Below, piece after piece: positions 8,033 through 18,106 of a stretch of DNA of 64,000 bases. Position 1 is the first letter of the stretch; each line of letters begins with the position of its first letter. Below the pieces are notes generated by a model. The model was not told where the DNA came from, searched no databases, and saw only the letters and a program-made list of their open reading frames with translations. Made by a program: the position numbers and the translations under genes. Origin of the DNA: Paenibacillus lentus (GTDB lineage Bacteria; Bacillota; Bacilli; Paenibacillales; Paenibacillaceae). The DNA is taken from NCBI RefSeq assembly GCF_003931855.1, contig NZ_CP034248.1, positions 4,464,001-4,528,000 of the forward strand. The letters are read 5' to 3'.

Positions 8033-8106
8033 TCGGGACGACACGATTTGAACATGCGACCCCCTGGTCCCAAACCAGGTGCTCTACCAAGCTGAGCTAC
8101 GTCCCG
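8033..8106 (-). tRNA. tRNA-Pro (anticodon TGG)
   Basis: The 74-nt minus-strand cloverleaf has acceptor CGGGACG/CGTCCCG, D arm with AGCTTGGTAGAGC, anticodon loop TTTGGGA, T arm GCATGTTCAAATCGTG, discriminator A, and no encoded CCA. It lies 68 nt upstream of tRNA-Gly. Confidence 0.97.
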
Positions 8107-8309
8107 AAGACTTCAATCGAGCAAGCTGCTCGTGAAGACAAAAATAAATATACCACTTCTTTCACATCAATGCAACAGCTAATTTATTACAATTCCATTA
8201 CCTGTCGCGTGCCAGCCACGGGTAAACCTAACATGATCGGACCTGTCAACCTGAACAGTAATGCGAGCAAAAGCGCCATGGCTATGTAACCATGGCGCTT
8301 TCTGCTTTA
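8107..8309. other. Intergenic spacer between tRNA-Pro and the aldolase gene
   Basis: About 200 bp containing the aldolase terminator (8269-8302) and presumably the tRNA promoter. No gene was seen. Confidence 0.5.
8269..8302 (-). terminator. Terminator of the aldolase-family gene
   Basis: On the minus strand AAAGCGCCATGG pairs with CCATGGCGCTTTT around an 8-nt loop, immediately past the stop at 8310. Confidence 0.85.
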
Positions 8310-9266
8310 TTATTTCTCGAAGCTAACTTCTGGCGTTGTTAACTTATCATAGAACTCAACCGCTTTATCTTTATCCGCCGATGCACGTATAGCCATGGCG
8401 GAACGTGGATGCTCATCCAAAGTTCCCGTAATCATGTAAGGAATGAGGTACCCCCACTCTTCTTTTTCGCGAAGCGGGATCAGGAGCTCCTCCAATACCT
8501 CAAGTACAGGACGCAGTTTGTATTTCGTATTCTTCAAATGGGTTACCAGCAGCTCTGTAGGACAGTTGCCTGCCGCACGCCCCATTCCGTAAACAGAAGC
8601 ATCAAGCAATTCTACACCATTCTCAGCAGCCACCAGCGTGTTAGAGAATGCTAACTGCATATTGTTATGTGTATGCACGCCTAGGCGTTTATTAGGGAGA
8701 TGCGTCTTAAACTTAGTAATCAAATGCTCCATATCTTTGTAATCGAGACTGCCGTAAGAATCAACAATGTAAACTACGTCCACGACACTATTTTTAATCA
8801 TCTCGAACGCTTCCAGCAGCTCATGCTCCATTACGTTAGACAATGCCATGATATTGATCGTCGTCTCATAACCGCGGTCATGAAATACTTGCACCAGTTG
8901 CAGAGCTTTATCTACGTCTTTAACGTAGCAGGCTACACGGATCAGATCAAGAAGGCTCTCACTGCGAGGCAAAATATCATTCTCGTCAACCCGTCCGATA
9001 TCTACAAGAGCGGAAAGCTTAGTATTCCCCTTTTCCGGAATCACCTTGCGCAGAAATTCATCATCCAAGAAACGCCAAGGTCCTGCCTCATCCGCACCCT
9101 TCAACAATTTTGGAGAGTTCTTATATCCGATTTCCATATAATCAACACCAGCTTCGTTCAAGCCGGCATAGAGCTTCTGCACAAACTCCACGCTAAAGTT
9201 CCAATTGTTGACTAAGCCACCGTCTCGGATGGTACAATCTACGATCTTGCTTTGATTCACTTTCAT
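8310..9266 (-). CDS. HMGL-like aldolase catalytic-domain protein
   Basis: This 318-residue protein has the DRE-TIM metallolyase (HMG-CoA lyase/isopropylmalate synthase-like) fold. It begins with the VDCTIRDGGLVNNWNF motif, has YIVDSYGSLDYKDMEHL in mid-chain, and the metal-binding GVHTHNNMQLAFSNTLVA. These give the R-D and HxH residues for a divalent metal used in carbon-carbon bond making or breaking on a 2-oxo acid. The closest named group is 4-hydroxy-2-oxovalerate aldolase, but the substrate is not known. I chose ATG 9266 (MKVNQSK), preceded by AAGGGAA; an upstream in-frame ATG at 9287 lacks a ribosome binding site. It is a single gene with its own terminator. Confidence 0.88.
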   Translation of the reverse strand: MKVNQSKIVDCTIRDGGLVNNWNFSVEFVQKLYAGLNEAGVDYMEIGYKNSPKLLKGADEAGPWRFLDDEFLRKVIPEKGNTKLSALVDIGRVDENDILPRSESLLDLIRVACYVKDVDKALQLVQVFHDRGYETTINIMALSNVMEHELLEAFEMIKNSVVDVVYIVDSYGSLDYKDMEHLITKFKTHLPNKRLGVHTHNNMQLAFSNTLVAAENGVELLDASVYGMGRAAGNCPTELLVTHLKNTKYKLRPVLEVLEELLIPLREKEEWGYLIPYMITGTLDEHPRSAMAIRASADKDKAVEFYDKLTTPEVSFEK

Positions 9267-9380
9267 GTTACCGATTCCCTTCGTCATATGTTTTACTATC
9301 CATCTTACTTTAATGGAATTAAAAAAGTAAAGAAAAATGTGCTCTCATTATATGTATATTTACAAAGGCTTGAAAAAAGC

Positions 9381-9400
9381 AAAAAAGGCGCCTGCGCCTC
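9381..9400 (-). terminator. Terminator after the histidine kinase gene
   Basis: On the minus strand AGGCG CAGG CGCCT is followed by TTTTTTGC. It lies about 100 nt past the kinase stop codon. Confidence 0.65.
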
Positions 9401-9498
9401 CTGCTCCAAACAGTGATCCTGTTCAGCAGGCTGCGAAAAATCCTCAGCACCTTCCCCAGACAACCTTATGAACTTTTAATTTCAGGGGAGCTTCGTTA

Positions 9499-10641
9499 TT
9501 AACGTCGCTCTCCTGAAGGCTCCACCGCCTTAAAAGAGGTGATTGGGAGCGCTATCACAAAAACTGTCCCAATCCCTTTCATGCTATCCACCGAAATATT
9601 TCCTCTGTGATTTCTTATAATGCGGTAACTGACGGACAGACCTAGTCCGGTTCCTTTCTCCTTTGTCGTAAAGAATGGATCAAATAATCGACTTAATAAA
9701 CCTTTATCCATGCCGTTGCCGTTATCCTGTATGGAAATATGCACATATTCGCTCACGATCTTTGCGTCCAAATGGATCACCCCGGAATGTTCTGGATCTT
9801 CTACTTCCCCAATAGCATCCATGGCATTCTTAATGATATTCAGCAGAACCTGCTTAATCTGTTTTACATCAATGGAGACATACATTTCCTCAGCCATGAT
9901 TTCTAAATGAATCTCGCAGCCCTTCATTAATGCCTCGCTTTCAGTCAGCAGCACGACCTCCTTCAGCAAGGATGGAACGCTAATCACGCTTTTTTGGGGA
10001 GCGGAAGGCTTTGAGGAGTTTAGAAATTCATGAATAATATCATTGGCCCGGTCGATTTCCATTAATATAATCCGCGCATACTCATCGCGGCCAAGCTGGA
10101 TCAAATGCGGGCGTAGAAGCTGGATAAACCCGCGAATAGCAGTCAATGGATTGCGAATCTCATGTGCGATTGCTGCCGAAATTTTGCCGAGCATGGCCAG
10201 CTTGTCGTTCTGATAAGCTGTCTGTTCAATCTGCTTGTAATCCGATACATCCTTTACACTAAGCAAATAATCCCCATCCATCTGATCACCATAAGTAATC
10301 GTGATTAACCAATGCCGACCGTATTCATCGATAAGTTCATGATAGGTTTTGCGGTGAAAAATCGCTTCTCTGTATATACGTAAAATCTTTCGCTTCTTGA
10401 AGCGGCTAAGGTGAGGGTGACGTAGCATCTGCAACAAATTACAACCGATAAGTGACTGGCGGGGCATCTCCATAAGCTTGGCCATTTGCACATTAATAAA
10501 TGTTAATACGCCTTCGCTATCAAACAGCATTATTCCACTATCGAGATTTTGCAGGACATTCTCATACTTGTTCTTGACAAGCTGCGTTGATTGAAATGCT
10601 TTGACAGACTGTAGCAATGTTTCCTGGAATTCACTTAACAA
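9499..10641 (-). CDS. PAS-domain sensor histidine kinase (soluble, sporulation-kinase-like)
   Basis: The frame is open from 10797, but the strongest start is TTG 10641, 7 nt after AAGGGGG, giving 380 residues; the extra 52 N-terminal residues look untranslated. A PAS domain (about residues 20-130, NVLQNLDSGIMLFDSEGVLT) is followed by a HisKA domain with the phospho-acceptor AHEIRNPLTAIRGFIQLL (His160) and an HATPase domain with the N box (NIIKNAMDAIGE) and G boxes (GNGMDKG; GTGLGLSVS). No transmembrane segment is seen, so it is cytoplasmic. It resembles the orphan KinA/KinE-type kinases feeding the Spo0 phosphorelay; no response regulator is adjacent. Output is inferred. Confidence 0.9.
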   Translation of the reverse strand: MLSEFQETLLQSVKAFQSTQLVKNKYENVLQNLDSGIMLFDSEGVLTFINVQMAKLMEMPRQSLIGCNLLQMLRHPHLSRFKKRKILRIYREAIFHRKTYHELIDEYGRHWLITITYGDQMDGDYLLSVKDVSDYKQIEQTAYQNDKLAMLGKISAAIAHEIRNPLTAIRGFIQLLRPHLIQLGRDEYARIILMEIDRANDIIHEFLNSSKPSAPQKSVISVPSLLKEVVLLTESEALMKGCEIHLEIMAEEMYVSIDVKQIKQVLLNIIKNAMDAIGEVEDPEHSGVIHLDAKIVSEYVHISIQDNGNGMDKGLLSRLFDPFFTTKEKGTGLGLSVSYRIIRNHRGNISVDSMKGIGTVFVIALPITSFKAVEPSGERR

Positions 10642-10857
10642 GTTGATTCCCCCTTTTCCCACAATGGTATCCTTGCAAATTCGACAACATTCAACCCTGC
10701 TCGATAACACAACCTTACCGTCTCGATCTTCAAGCTCCTCTAATGTTATGACATGATTGATAATTTGAATCACTATAATCATAGTAAACTTTTCCAATTT
10801 GCGTCAATCAGAGATACTGTCGAAAAAGGATAGATCATAATTAAATTTATAAATAAA

Positions 10858-10887
10858 AAAATAAAATAGCCCCTGTTCGGGACTATT
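10858..10887 (-). terminator. Terminator after the small Cys-containing protein gene
   Basis: AATAGtCCC and GGGgCTATT pair on the minus strand, followed by TTATTTTTTT, 14 nt past the stop at 10901. Confidence 0.75.
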
Positions 10888-10900
10888 TCATACTTGCGAC

Positions 10901-11308
10901 CTATTTATTATAATGCAGCCTAGCTTTTCGTCGACTCATCACGGCCAATCGCTTCTTTAGCTCGATCTCCCATTTTGTATCCTGAATTGCTTTGGCTACT
11001 GCCAGGAGATCTAGAGCCATATCAATTTGGCTCTGCACAATATCAAGCGGATCCTCATCTTCTACATTGACACAGTTGCCAAAGATCGTCTCTTCGTCCT
11101 CCATAATAAAGTCTCCGAAGTCGATTTCTGATACACCGTCACCATGTGCATATTCCGCTAATATTTCATATTCATGCTCCACTTTATAGTGAACTTCGAC
11201 CCGATGACATACCGGACAAAGCAGCAGGGGAACATTATGAACCTGTGTACGATAATGCTTCAACGTTCCCTTCGTTCCAACCATGCTAGCTCCGCAACAA
11301 AAACTCAT
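10901..11308 (-). CDS. Conserved hypothetical protein with putative zinc-binding cysteines
   Basis: A 135-residue cytoplasmic protein I do not recognise. The N-terminal third carries Cys4-Cys5 and Cys31-x-x-Cys34 (LLLCPVCHRVEVHY), resembling a YgiT-like zinc ribbon. The middle (about 45-85) is very acidic (HGDGVSEIDFGDFIMEDEET). The C-terminal part is a helix with many Lys and Arg residues (KKRLAVMSRRKARLHYNK). AAAGGGTGATGGGGA precedes the ATG. It lies upstream of the histidine kinase on the same strand, with its own terminator between, so it is probably a separate transcript. The zinc ribbon is inference from the cysteine spacing. Confidence 0.7.
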   Translation of the reverse strand: MSFCCGASMVGTKGTLKHYRTQVHNVPLLLCPVCHRVEVHYKVEHEYEILAEYAHGDGVSEIDFGDFIMEDEETIFGNCVNVEDEDPLDIVQSQIDMALDLLAVAKAIQDTKWEIELKKRLAVMSRRKARLHYNK

Positions 11309-11474
11309 TCCCCATCACCCTTTCCCGAGTTAGACTTCGGTATATATTGAGGTATCCTTATATTGCATTAGACTTCCTTTAATTTATTCGTGACGGCTTC
11401 TTTAGATTCCTTCGATAATCGTAATTATAAACTAGTTTTACAAATATTAAGCTTTAAGAACTAATTTTCGTTTC

Positions 11475-11510
11475 AAAAAAAAACCTGTCTCTAGGCAGAA
11501 GCCAGACAGG
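11475..11510 (-). terminator. Terminator of leuB
   Basis: On the minus strand CCTGTCTGGC pairs with CCTAGAGACAGG (imperfect), followed by TTTTTTTTTG. It lies 66 nt past the leuB stop. Confidence 0.85.
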
Positions 11511-11575
11511 GGAGCATTCATAAACATGAAATATCTCTATTCACTTTCGAAATCAAACAGGTTTGACTTCAAACT

Positions 11576-12655
11576 TTATTTACGGATTGCCGCGACGATC
11601 AGGTCGCCCATTTCTTGCGTTCCGATCGCTTTGCTCTTATCAACTGCAATATCGCTTGTACGGTGCCCAGCGTCCAGCACCTCAGCCACCGCCGCCTCGA
11701 TCGCATCTGCTGCATCAGCATAACCAAAGGTTAGGCGGAACATCAGTGCAACAGACAGAATCGTAGCGATCGGATTAGCCAGGTTCTGTCCGGCAATGTC
11801 GGGCGCAGATCCGTGCACTGGTTCATACAAGCCGAAGCTGCCTTCTCCAAGGGAGGCAGAGGAGAGCATACCGATCGATCCGGTTAGCATCGCCGCTTCA
11901 TCGCTAAGGATGTCGCCGAACATGTTTTCCGTAACGATAACGTCAAAACTGGAAGGACGGCGCAACAGCTGCATCGCGCAGTTGTCCACAAGCACATGCT
12001 CCAGTTCAACATCCGGGAACTCAGGAGCAATCCGATTTACTACTTCACGCCATAAGCGCGATGTTTCCAAAACGTTTGCTTTATCGACAGAAGCTAATTT
12101 CTTACGGCGCTTCTGGGCGATTTCGAATGCCTGGCGTACGATCCGCTCCACCTCATTAACATTGTAAGCGCATGTGTCCACGGCTTCTTGTCCATTCTCC
12201 GTGTCACGACGGAACTTCTCTCCAAAATAAATCCCGCCTGTCAGCTCGCGAACCACCATCAGATCCGTTCCTTCAAGTACTTCCGGCTTCAACGTAGAAG
12301 CATCCTTCAGGCAATCGAAAACGACCGCTGGACGTAAATTCGAGAACAGTCCAAGCGCTTTACGAATACCAAGCAGACCAGTCTCCGGACGCAGCTCCTT
12401 CGGATTGTTATCCCATTTCGGGCCGCCAACCGCTCCAAGTAGTACAGCATCAGCGCGCTGGCAAATATCCAAAGTTTCTTGCGGCAGCGGGGTTCCCTTC
12501 TCATCGATCGCAATGCCTCCGAACAGCGCATGCTCTGTTTCAAAACGGTAGCCGAACAATTCCTCCGTACGTTTCAATACCTTCTCCGCTTCAGCAACTA
12601 CTTCCGGGCCTATACCATCGCCTGCGATTACCGCAATTTTCTTCACTTCTGTCAT
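11576..12655 (-). CDS. leuB: 3-isopropylmalate dehydrogenase
   Basis: This 359-residue enzyme has the normal family length. It oxidises and decarboxylates 3-isopropylmalate with NAD+ in leucine biosynthesis (cytoplasm, dimer, Mg2+). Diagnostic segments include [20 protein letters not shown], the substrate loop [15 protein letters not shown], the catalytic Lys/Asp region [15 protein letters not shown], and the family signature [32 protein letters not shown] precedes the ATG. It is on the same strand as ilvC and follows it by about 230 bp, with a hairpin between, so it may be a distal cistron of the ilv operon or have its own promoter. leuA, leuC and leuD are not in the window. Confidence 0.97.
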   Translation of the reverse strand: MTEVKKIAVIAGDGIGPEVVAEAEKVLKRTEELFGYRFETEHALFGGIAIDEKGTPLPQETLDICQRADAVLLGAVGGPKWDNNPKELRPETGLLGIRKALGLFSNLRPAVVFDCLKDASTLKPEVLEGTDLMVVRELTGGIYFGEKFRRDTENGQEAVDTCAYNVNEVERIVRQAFEIAQKRRKKLASVDKANVLETSRLWREVVNRIAPEFPDVELEHVLVDNCAMQLLRRPSSFDVIVTENMFGDILSDEAAMLTGSIGMLSSASLGEGSFGLYEPVHGSAPDIAGQNLANPIATILSVALMFRLTFGYADAADAIEAAVAEVLDAGHRTSDIAVDKSKAIGTQEMGDLIVAAIRK

Positions 12656-12828
12656 GACTTACAACTCCCTCTCATTCACTATGCTTCACTGTGCTTAACT
12701 ATACTTTTCGAACAATCCTCTTCTTCTGTTGTAACATAACGGGTAAAGATAGACAAAGATATAGAATCTATTAATGTTATAGGTTTTAACTATAAGGAGA
12801 CTTTTCATCTAATACAAGACCTGACCAA

Positions 12829-12860
12829 ACAAGCCGCAGAGAGTCATCTCCACGGCTTGT
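12829..12860. terminator. Hairpin between ilvC and leuB
   Basis: ACAAGCCG and CGGCTTGT pair around a 16-nt loop. On the minus strand only a weak TTT follows, so it may be a leaky terminator or processing site that lowers leuB relative to ilvC. Confidence 0.5.
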
Positions 12861-12882
12861 TTTAAAGCATATTGAATATTTA

Positions 12883-13908
<1,026 letters not shown>

Positions 13909-13941
13909 TTAGCGGCTCCCTTATATTAGTTCTATCCCCAT

Positions 13942-14068
13942 GGTGAGCGGGTGCTTCAAAGGGTCGCTTCCTTAAAATCCACTAACCGTCATTTGCGATC
14001 CAAGATCGCTTGCTTTCAGAAATCGATTCCCTGTCCTTCGGTCCGATCCTCTCAAGCACCCGCTCACC
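13942..14068. promoter_or_regulatory. Structured ilvN-ilvC intercistronic region (15-bp inverted repeat)
   Basis: GGTGAGCGGGTGCTT (13942-13956) is the exact reverse complement of AAGCACCCGCTCACC (14054-14068). The 97-nt spacer holds a further GCGATC/GATCGC hairpin near 13995-14010. Downstream of the outer arm is a perfect CCTAGAC/GTCTAGG hairpin (about 14101-14118). In RNA this would form a long branched stem between ilvN and ilvC. No T run follows on the minus strand, so it looks like a processing/stability or regulatory element rather than a terminator. Function is inferred. Confidence 0.6.
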
Positions 14069-14157
14069 GTACGGGATATAAATTATGAAGCATTAGCTAG
14101 CCTAGACGCTGTCTAGGCGCTATTTATGTTTTACCAACTTAACGATACTTACTTTCG

Positions 14158-14652
14158 TTAGGCATTACCGCGAATCATCGCAGTAACTCCGGTACGAGAC
14201 AACTCGCGAATGCCATAAGGATGGAGCAGCTCGATCATCGCATCAATTTTCTCTGTGTCGCCAACGACCTGTACGATCATGCTGTTCGTACCGATATCTA
14301 CTACAGCGGCGCGGAAAGTCTCGACGACACCCATAATTTCTGGACGCTCTGCCGGCTCCGATTTCACTTTGATCAATGCCAGTTCACGGGCGACCATCGG
14401 CTTGGAGCTTAGGTTAACCACCTTAATGACATCGATCAGTTTATATAATTGTTTCTCGATTTGTTCAAGCGTCTTGTCGTCGCCTTGGGTCACGATGACC
14501 ATCCGGGACAATCCTTCTTCCTCGGATTGGCCAACGGTGATACTCTCGATATTAAAGCCGCGTCGGCCAAACAGGCCGGAAACGCGCTGCAGCACTCCTG
14601 GCTGGTCATTCACTAATACCGCTATTGTATGGCTTGTCATTGTCGTCGTCAT
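14158..14652 (-). CDS. ilvN: Acetolactate synthase small (regulatory) subunit
   Basis: This 164-residue protein has an N-terminal ACT domain: TIAVLVNDQPGVLQRVSGLF followed by RRGFNIESITVGQ. A C-terminal regulatory domain follows, with VARELALIKVKSE and GIRELSRTGVTAMIR. It binds valine and confers feedback control and full activity on the IlvB catalytic subunit. The start overlaps the ilvB stop by one nucleotide (TAATG), so the two are translationally coupled. It is often called ilvH in Bacillus. Confidence 0.97.
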   Translation of the reverse strand: MTTTMTSHTIAVLVNDQPGVLQRVSGLFGRRGFNIESITVGQSEEEGLSRMVIVTQGDDKTLEQIEKQLYKLIDVIKVVNLSSKPMVARELALIKVKSEPAERPEIMGVVETFRAAVVDIGTNSMIVQVVGDTEKIDAMIELLHPYGIRELSRTGVTAMIRGNA

Positions 14653-16397
14653 TATTCACAGTCCCCCATCAGCATTTGATCAATGGTGGAACCCTGGGTG
14701 ACCATAGGATACACATTTTCCTCTTTGCTAACCACGAATTCCACCAACACAGGCCCCGGCGTGTCCATTGCTTCCTGCCAGACTTGCTTGGCTTCTTCCT
14801 TGTTGGTAGCCCGCAATCCCTTCACGCCGTATGCCTCCGCCAATTTCACAAAATCCGGGCTTCCTGCCAGATCGATATAACTGTAACGATTCTCGTAAAT
14901 AAGCTCTTGCCACTGACGAACCATGCCCAGTACCTGGTTATTGATCACAACGACTTTAACCGGAATGTTATGGATGGCGCAAATCGCAAGCTCCTGCGCA
15001 CACATCTGCATACCGCCGTCACCGTTGATCGAAATAACGAGCCGATCCGGACGAGCCATCTGCGCACCAATCGCTGATGGGAATCCGAAGCCCATTGTAC
15101 CGAGTCCGCCAGAGGTGATCCAGGAGCGCGGATGGTTGAACTTGTAATACTGGGCAGTCCACATTTGATGCTGACCTACGTCAGTTGTGATGATCGCTTC
15201 GCCCTTCGTTGTATCGTTAAGCAATTCGATTACCCATTGTGGCTTGAGTTCCGTGTCGGAATCCTTATACTTGTACGGCTTATCAGCCAACCATTGGCTG
15301 ATTTGGCCTCTCCAGGCATCCGCTTTGTCGCTGCGACTCACTAACGGATTAAGGAGCTCGAGTACCGTCTTCACATCGCCGACGACTGGAATTTCCGTAT
15401 TTACGTTTTTGCCGATTTCGGCAGGATCGATATCGATGTGTACTACTTTAGCATGAGGAGCAAATCCGTCAAGCCGTCCGGTAACGCGATCATCGAACCG
15501 AGCCCCGATATTGATCAGCAAATCGGATTTCTGAATCGCTTGGTTAGCCGTGTACGTACCGTGCATCCCCGGCATACCCATCCAAAGCGGATTGCCGCTT
15601 GGAAATGCCCCTAAGCCTAGAAGCGTCGTCGTAATTGGAATTTCCGTACGCGTAACAAATTCGAGCAGTTCCTCGTGTCCTCCGGAGTAAACAACGCCCC
15701 CACCAGCGAGGATAACCGGACGTTCAGCTTCTTTAATGGCTGCAGCCACTTTCTCCAATTGATGGTGGTTCGGAACAACCTTTGGATTATAGCCGCGAAG
15801 GTCAATGCTCTGTACCGGCTGGAACAAAGTCTTATTGGCGGATACGTCCTTTGGAATGTCGATCAAGACCGGCCCCTTGCGCCCCGTATTGGCGATATGG
15901 AACGCCTCATGGATAACACGCGGCAATTCCTCAACACTGCGAACCAAATAGCTATGCTTCGTAATCGGCATCGTGATGCCGGTAATATCCGCTTCCTGGA
16001 AGGCATCCGTTCCGATCAAACTGGATACGACGTTCCCGGTAATAACCACCAGAGGAACTGAATCCATGAACGCTGTAGCAATACCGGTGACCGTATTGGT
16101 CGCCCCCGGTCCCGAAGTTGCGATACATACTCCTACTTTGCCGCTCGCCCGTGCGTAACCGTCAGCCGCATGGATCGCTCCCTGCTCATGTCTCGTCAGC
16201 AAGTGATGAAAATCATTAAAACCATACAACGCATCGTAAATGTACAATACAGCTCCACCCGGGTAGCCGAATACACATTCGACACCTTCCAACACCAAGC
16301 TCCGAAGCAATATTTCTGATCCCGTAATCACTTCCGGTTTCATCCATTTCTCACGTAATTGTTCTGTAGACCGCACTGCTGGTATTTGCGCACTCAT
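14652..16397 (-). CDS. ilvB: Acetolactate synthase large (catalytic) subunit
   Basis: A ThDP-, FAD- and Mg2+-dependent enzyme of 581 residues that condenses pyruvate with pyruvate or 2-oxobutyrate, the first common step of branched-chain amino acid synthesis. Visible: the PYR domain with GGAVLYIYDALYG and the catalytic Glu in RHEQGAIHAADGYARASG, the FAD/central domain, and the ThDP motif SINGDGGMQMCAQE...VVVINN. I set the start at ATG 16397 (MSAQIPAV), which follows AAGGAGG; the frame is open to a TTG at 16415 that overlaps the ribosome binding site. It is the first gene behind the T-box leader and is coupled to ilvN by a one-base overlap. Confidence 0.98.
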   Translation of the reverse strand: MSAQIPAVRSTEQLREKWMKPEVITGSEILLRSLVLEGVECVFGYPGGAVLYIYDALYGFNDFHHLLTRHEQGAIHAADGYARASGKVGVCIATSGPGATNTVTGIATAFMDSVPLVVITGNVVSSLIGTDAFQEADITGITMPITKHSYLVRSVEELPRVIHEAFHIANTGRKGPVLIDIPKDVSANKTLFQPVQSIDLRGYNPKVVPNHHQLEKVAAAIKEAERPVILAGGGVVYSGGHEELLEFVTRTEIPITTTLLGLGAFPSGNPLWMGMPGMHGTYTANQAIQKSDLLINIGARFDDRVTGRLDGFAPHAKVVHIDIDPAEIGKNVNTEIPVVGDVKTVLELLNPLVSRSDKADAWRGQISQWLADKPYKYKDSDTELKPQWVIELLNDTTKGEAIITTDVGQHQMWTAQYYKFNHPRSWITSGGLGTMGFGFPSAIGAQMARPDRLVISINGDGGMQMCAQELAICAIHNIPVKVVVINNQVLGMVRQWQELIYENRYSYIDLAGSPDFVKLAEAYGVKGLRATNKEEAKQVWQEAMDTPGPVLVEFVVSKEENVYPMVTQGSTIDQMLMGDCE

Positions 16398-16443
16398 CAG
16401 TAATCCTCCTTCCAAAATTTAAGTATTTCTAAAGAAATACAAC

Positions 16444-16805
16444 AAAAAACCTTCCGCCCGTAGAACAGTCTCCTGTTCCAAGGGACGAAAGGTTATCGCT
16501 TCCGTGGTACCACCCATTTTCACCTGACACTTCACAGTGCCAAGCCTTGACGAGTAGAGACAGCTATGTCCTTACCCGTGGTCTCTAACGCAGACCCAAC
16601 GATTTTCCCTAATAGGCTCGTGCAGAAGGATTATGATCATCTTTCTCCGCATTCGCTTTTCAGGAAAACAGCTCCGAGGTGAGCTCGTATTTAAGGGATT
16701 AATGGTGAATGGTCTCAGCAAATCCATCCACTCTCTGAGCAAAGAGCCCCTAAACCTTCGTCCTCTTCATCGCAGATTCACTATGAACGTATGAACGTTA
16801 AAATG
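16444..16805 (-). ncRNA. T-box leader of ilvBNC
   Basis: On the minus strand TGGGTGGTACCACGGA (16515-16501) is the T-box. It is followed by a terminator hairpin (AACCTTTCGTCCC... with ...GGGCGGAAGGTT) ending in TTTTTTG near 16444. The 360-nt leader starts just after the promoter at 16815-16844. The segment around 16680-16695 (minus AATACGAGCTCACCTC) could be the specifier loop, with CTC for leucine, as in the B. subtilis ilv-leu operon. The specifier is my inference. Confidence 0.93.
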
Positions 16806-16814
16806 TTTAGACAC

Positions 16815-16844
16815 ATTATATGATTAGTTCGCGCATAGAGTCAA
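16815..16844 (-). promoter_or_regulatory. Sigma-A promoter of ilvB
   Basis: On the minus strand TTGACT (16844-16839) and TATAAT (16820-16815) are separated by 18 bp, immediately upstream of the T-box leader. Confidence 0.85.
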
Positions 16845-17089
16845 TACCCTTTTCCCACATGTTTTAGCGCGATTCCCCCAAAACACCTCATCACACTGCT
16901 GAATTGCAGGGATAAAAGGTTTTTGGCAAAACTTATTTTCCCTAACCTGTCCTTCCTTTAACCCCCCTCTCAAGGAATTATATTCCTTATACTGCCGCAG
17001 TACCATTTTATTAGGAACCCATTGGCCTTGCACCTTCATATGATGTATTAAAGTGCCTAAATATGCAGTACAAGGAGGAAGGCGAGCCA

Positions 17090-17545
17090 ATGATCCGATA
17101 TAGAAGACCCAAACAGGATGATCCGGTCATCATCTACCTTATCAAGAAGGAGCTTGTCCCTCATTCCAGCATGTCCCAACCGGAACTAGAGCAGACGATT
17201 CAGGATATCCCCAAGCGGCTTACGCGGGGCATAACGCTTGTTACCTCACCTTATTATGAAGCAGATCCCGTGGGTTTTATCCATTTTATGATCCATGGTG
17301 AACTGCTGTACATCGATATGATGGCCGTTGCTTCCCAGCAGCAGCGCAAACGTCACGGCAAAACCTTAATCGCCCACGCCGAAAATTTGGCGGGCTCCAG
17401 AGGTTGTACTCGAGCAAAAGTCATGGTGGACCAGGATAATACCCGGGCCCACCTTTTTTACCAAATGTCCGGCTATAATATTGTCCGATATATTCCCGTA
17501 TCCCGATGTTATGAATTGGAAAAAAAGCTGCAGATGCGGCTCTAA
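17090..17545 (+). CDS. GNAT-family N-acetyltransferase
   Basis: This 151-residue protein has a GNAT fold: YIDMMAVASQQQRKRHGKTLIAHAE matches motif A (the Q/R-x-x-x-G acetyl-CoA pyrophosphate loop, here QQRKRHGK) in broken form, followed by CTRAKVMVDQDNTRAHLFYQ and MSGYNIVRYI (motif B). Substrate unknown. Start ATG 17090 follows AAGGAGGAAG by 11 nt; an ATG at 17063 lies upstream of that site. It stands alone between the ilv T-box promoter (divergent) and the convergent Gly/Tyr-rich gene, whose end is 17 nt away. Confidence 0.88.
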   Translation: MIRYRRPKQDDPVIIYLIKKELVPHSSMSQPELEQTIQDIPKRLTRGITLVTSPYYEADPVGFIHFMIHGELLYIDMMAVASQQQRKRHGKTLIAHAENLAGSRGCTRAKVMVDQDNTRAHLFYQMSGYNIVRYIPVSRCYELEKKLQMRL

Positions 17546-17562
17546 GCCAACCCACAAACCTT

Positions 17563-17892
17563 CTAGCGGTAATAGCCGTATGAGGATCCGTATCCGCCGT
17601 ATCCGCTGTACCCGCCATAACCTCCATAACCGTAACCATAGCCATAACCGTACGGGTACCCTCCATAACCGTAGCCATAGCCGTATGGTGCCGTTCCAAT
17701 CGCAAGTAGATCAAATAAAACAAGTGGGATGAGGGCCTTGGTCTTCACTTTTTTGCCTGGTTGCCGAACAATCAAGCGATTCCCACTTATTTTTACCAGT
17801 TTTCCCGTAACCATGGTGCCATCCTTCTTCACAGCCGTTATAGATTTGCCAAGCCATTTCTCGGCTTCTTTTCTCGTAACCGATTTGCTCAC
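17563..17892 (-). CDS. Gly/Tyr-rich tailed small protein with Sm-like N-terminal domain
   Basis: A 109-residue protein in two parts. Residues 1-63 look like a small beta-barrel domain (AEKWLGKSITAVKKDGTMVT, GKLVKISGNRLIVRQPGKKV), similar in pattern to Sm/LSm-like or YxeA-type domains. Residues 68-109 are nearly all Gly, Tyr, Pro and Ser in PYGYGYGYGG-type repeats. Such Gly/Tyr tails occur in Firmicute spore-surface and envelope proteins. GGAGGAAGATAGAC precedes the start. Function unknown; a spore-coat or surface-adhesive role is only a guess. Confidence 0.75.
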   Translation of the reverse strand: MSKSVTRKEAEKWLGKSITAVKKDGTMVTGKLVKISGNRLIVRQPGKKVKTKALIPLVLFDLLAIGTAPYGYGYGYGGYPYGYGYGYGYGGYGGYSGYGGYGSSYGYYR

Positions 17893-18059
17893 GTCTATCT
17901 TCCTCCCTGAATAGAGTTTACTTACTCAGAACCGAGACAAAACGACCCGTTAGCGCATCCTAGAAAATATTCGTTCGTCTTCGTATCAATGTATTCAAGA
18001 GGGAATCCTTTCGCTTCCACCATCGCCTTCTTGTATGTAAAAAGCTGCTGTGAGCAAAA

Positions 18060-18089
18060 TAAAACAGGCGCCCCGAATAGGGCGCCTGT
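18060..18089 (-). terminator. Terminator of the infC-rpmI-rplT operon
   Basis: On the minus strand ACAGGCGCCC and GGGGCGCCTGT pair around a short loop, followed by TTTTATTTTG, just past the rplT stop. Confidence 0.9.
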
Positions 18090-18106
18090 ATGTGTCCATG
18101 CAATAA

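Noticed and set aside
16824-17090. 88-codon minus-strand ORF upstream of ilvB
   Set aside because: It overlaps the ilvB promoter and the GNAT start, has no ribosome binding site and unlikely composition.
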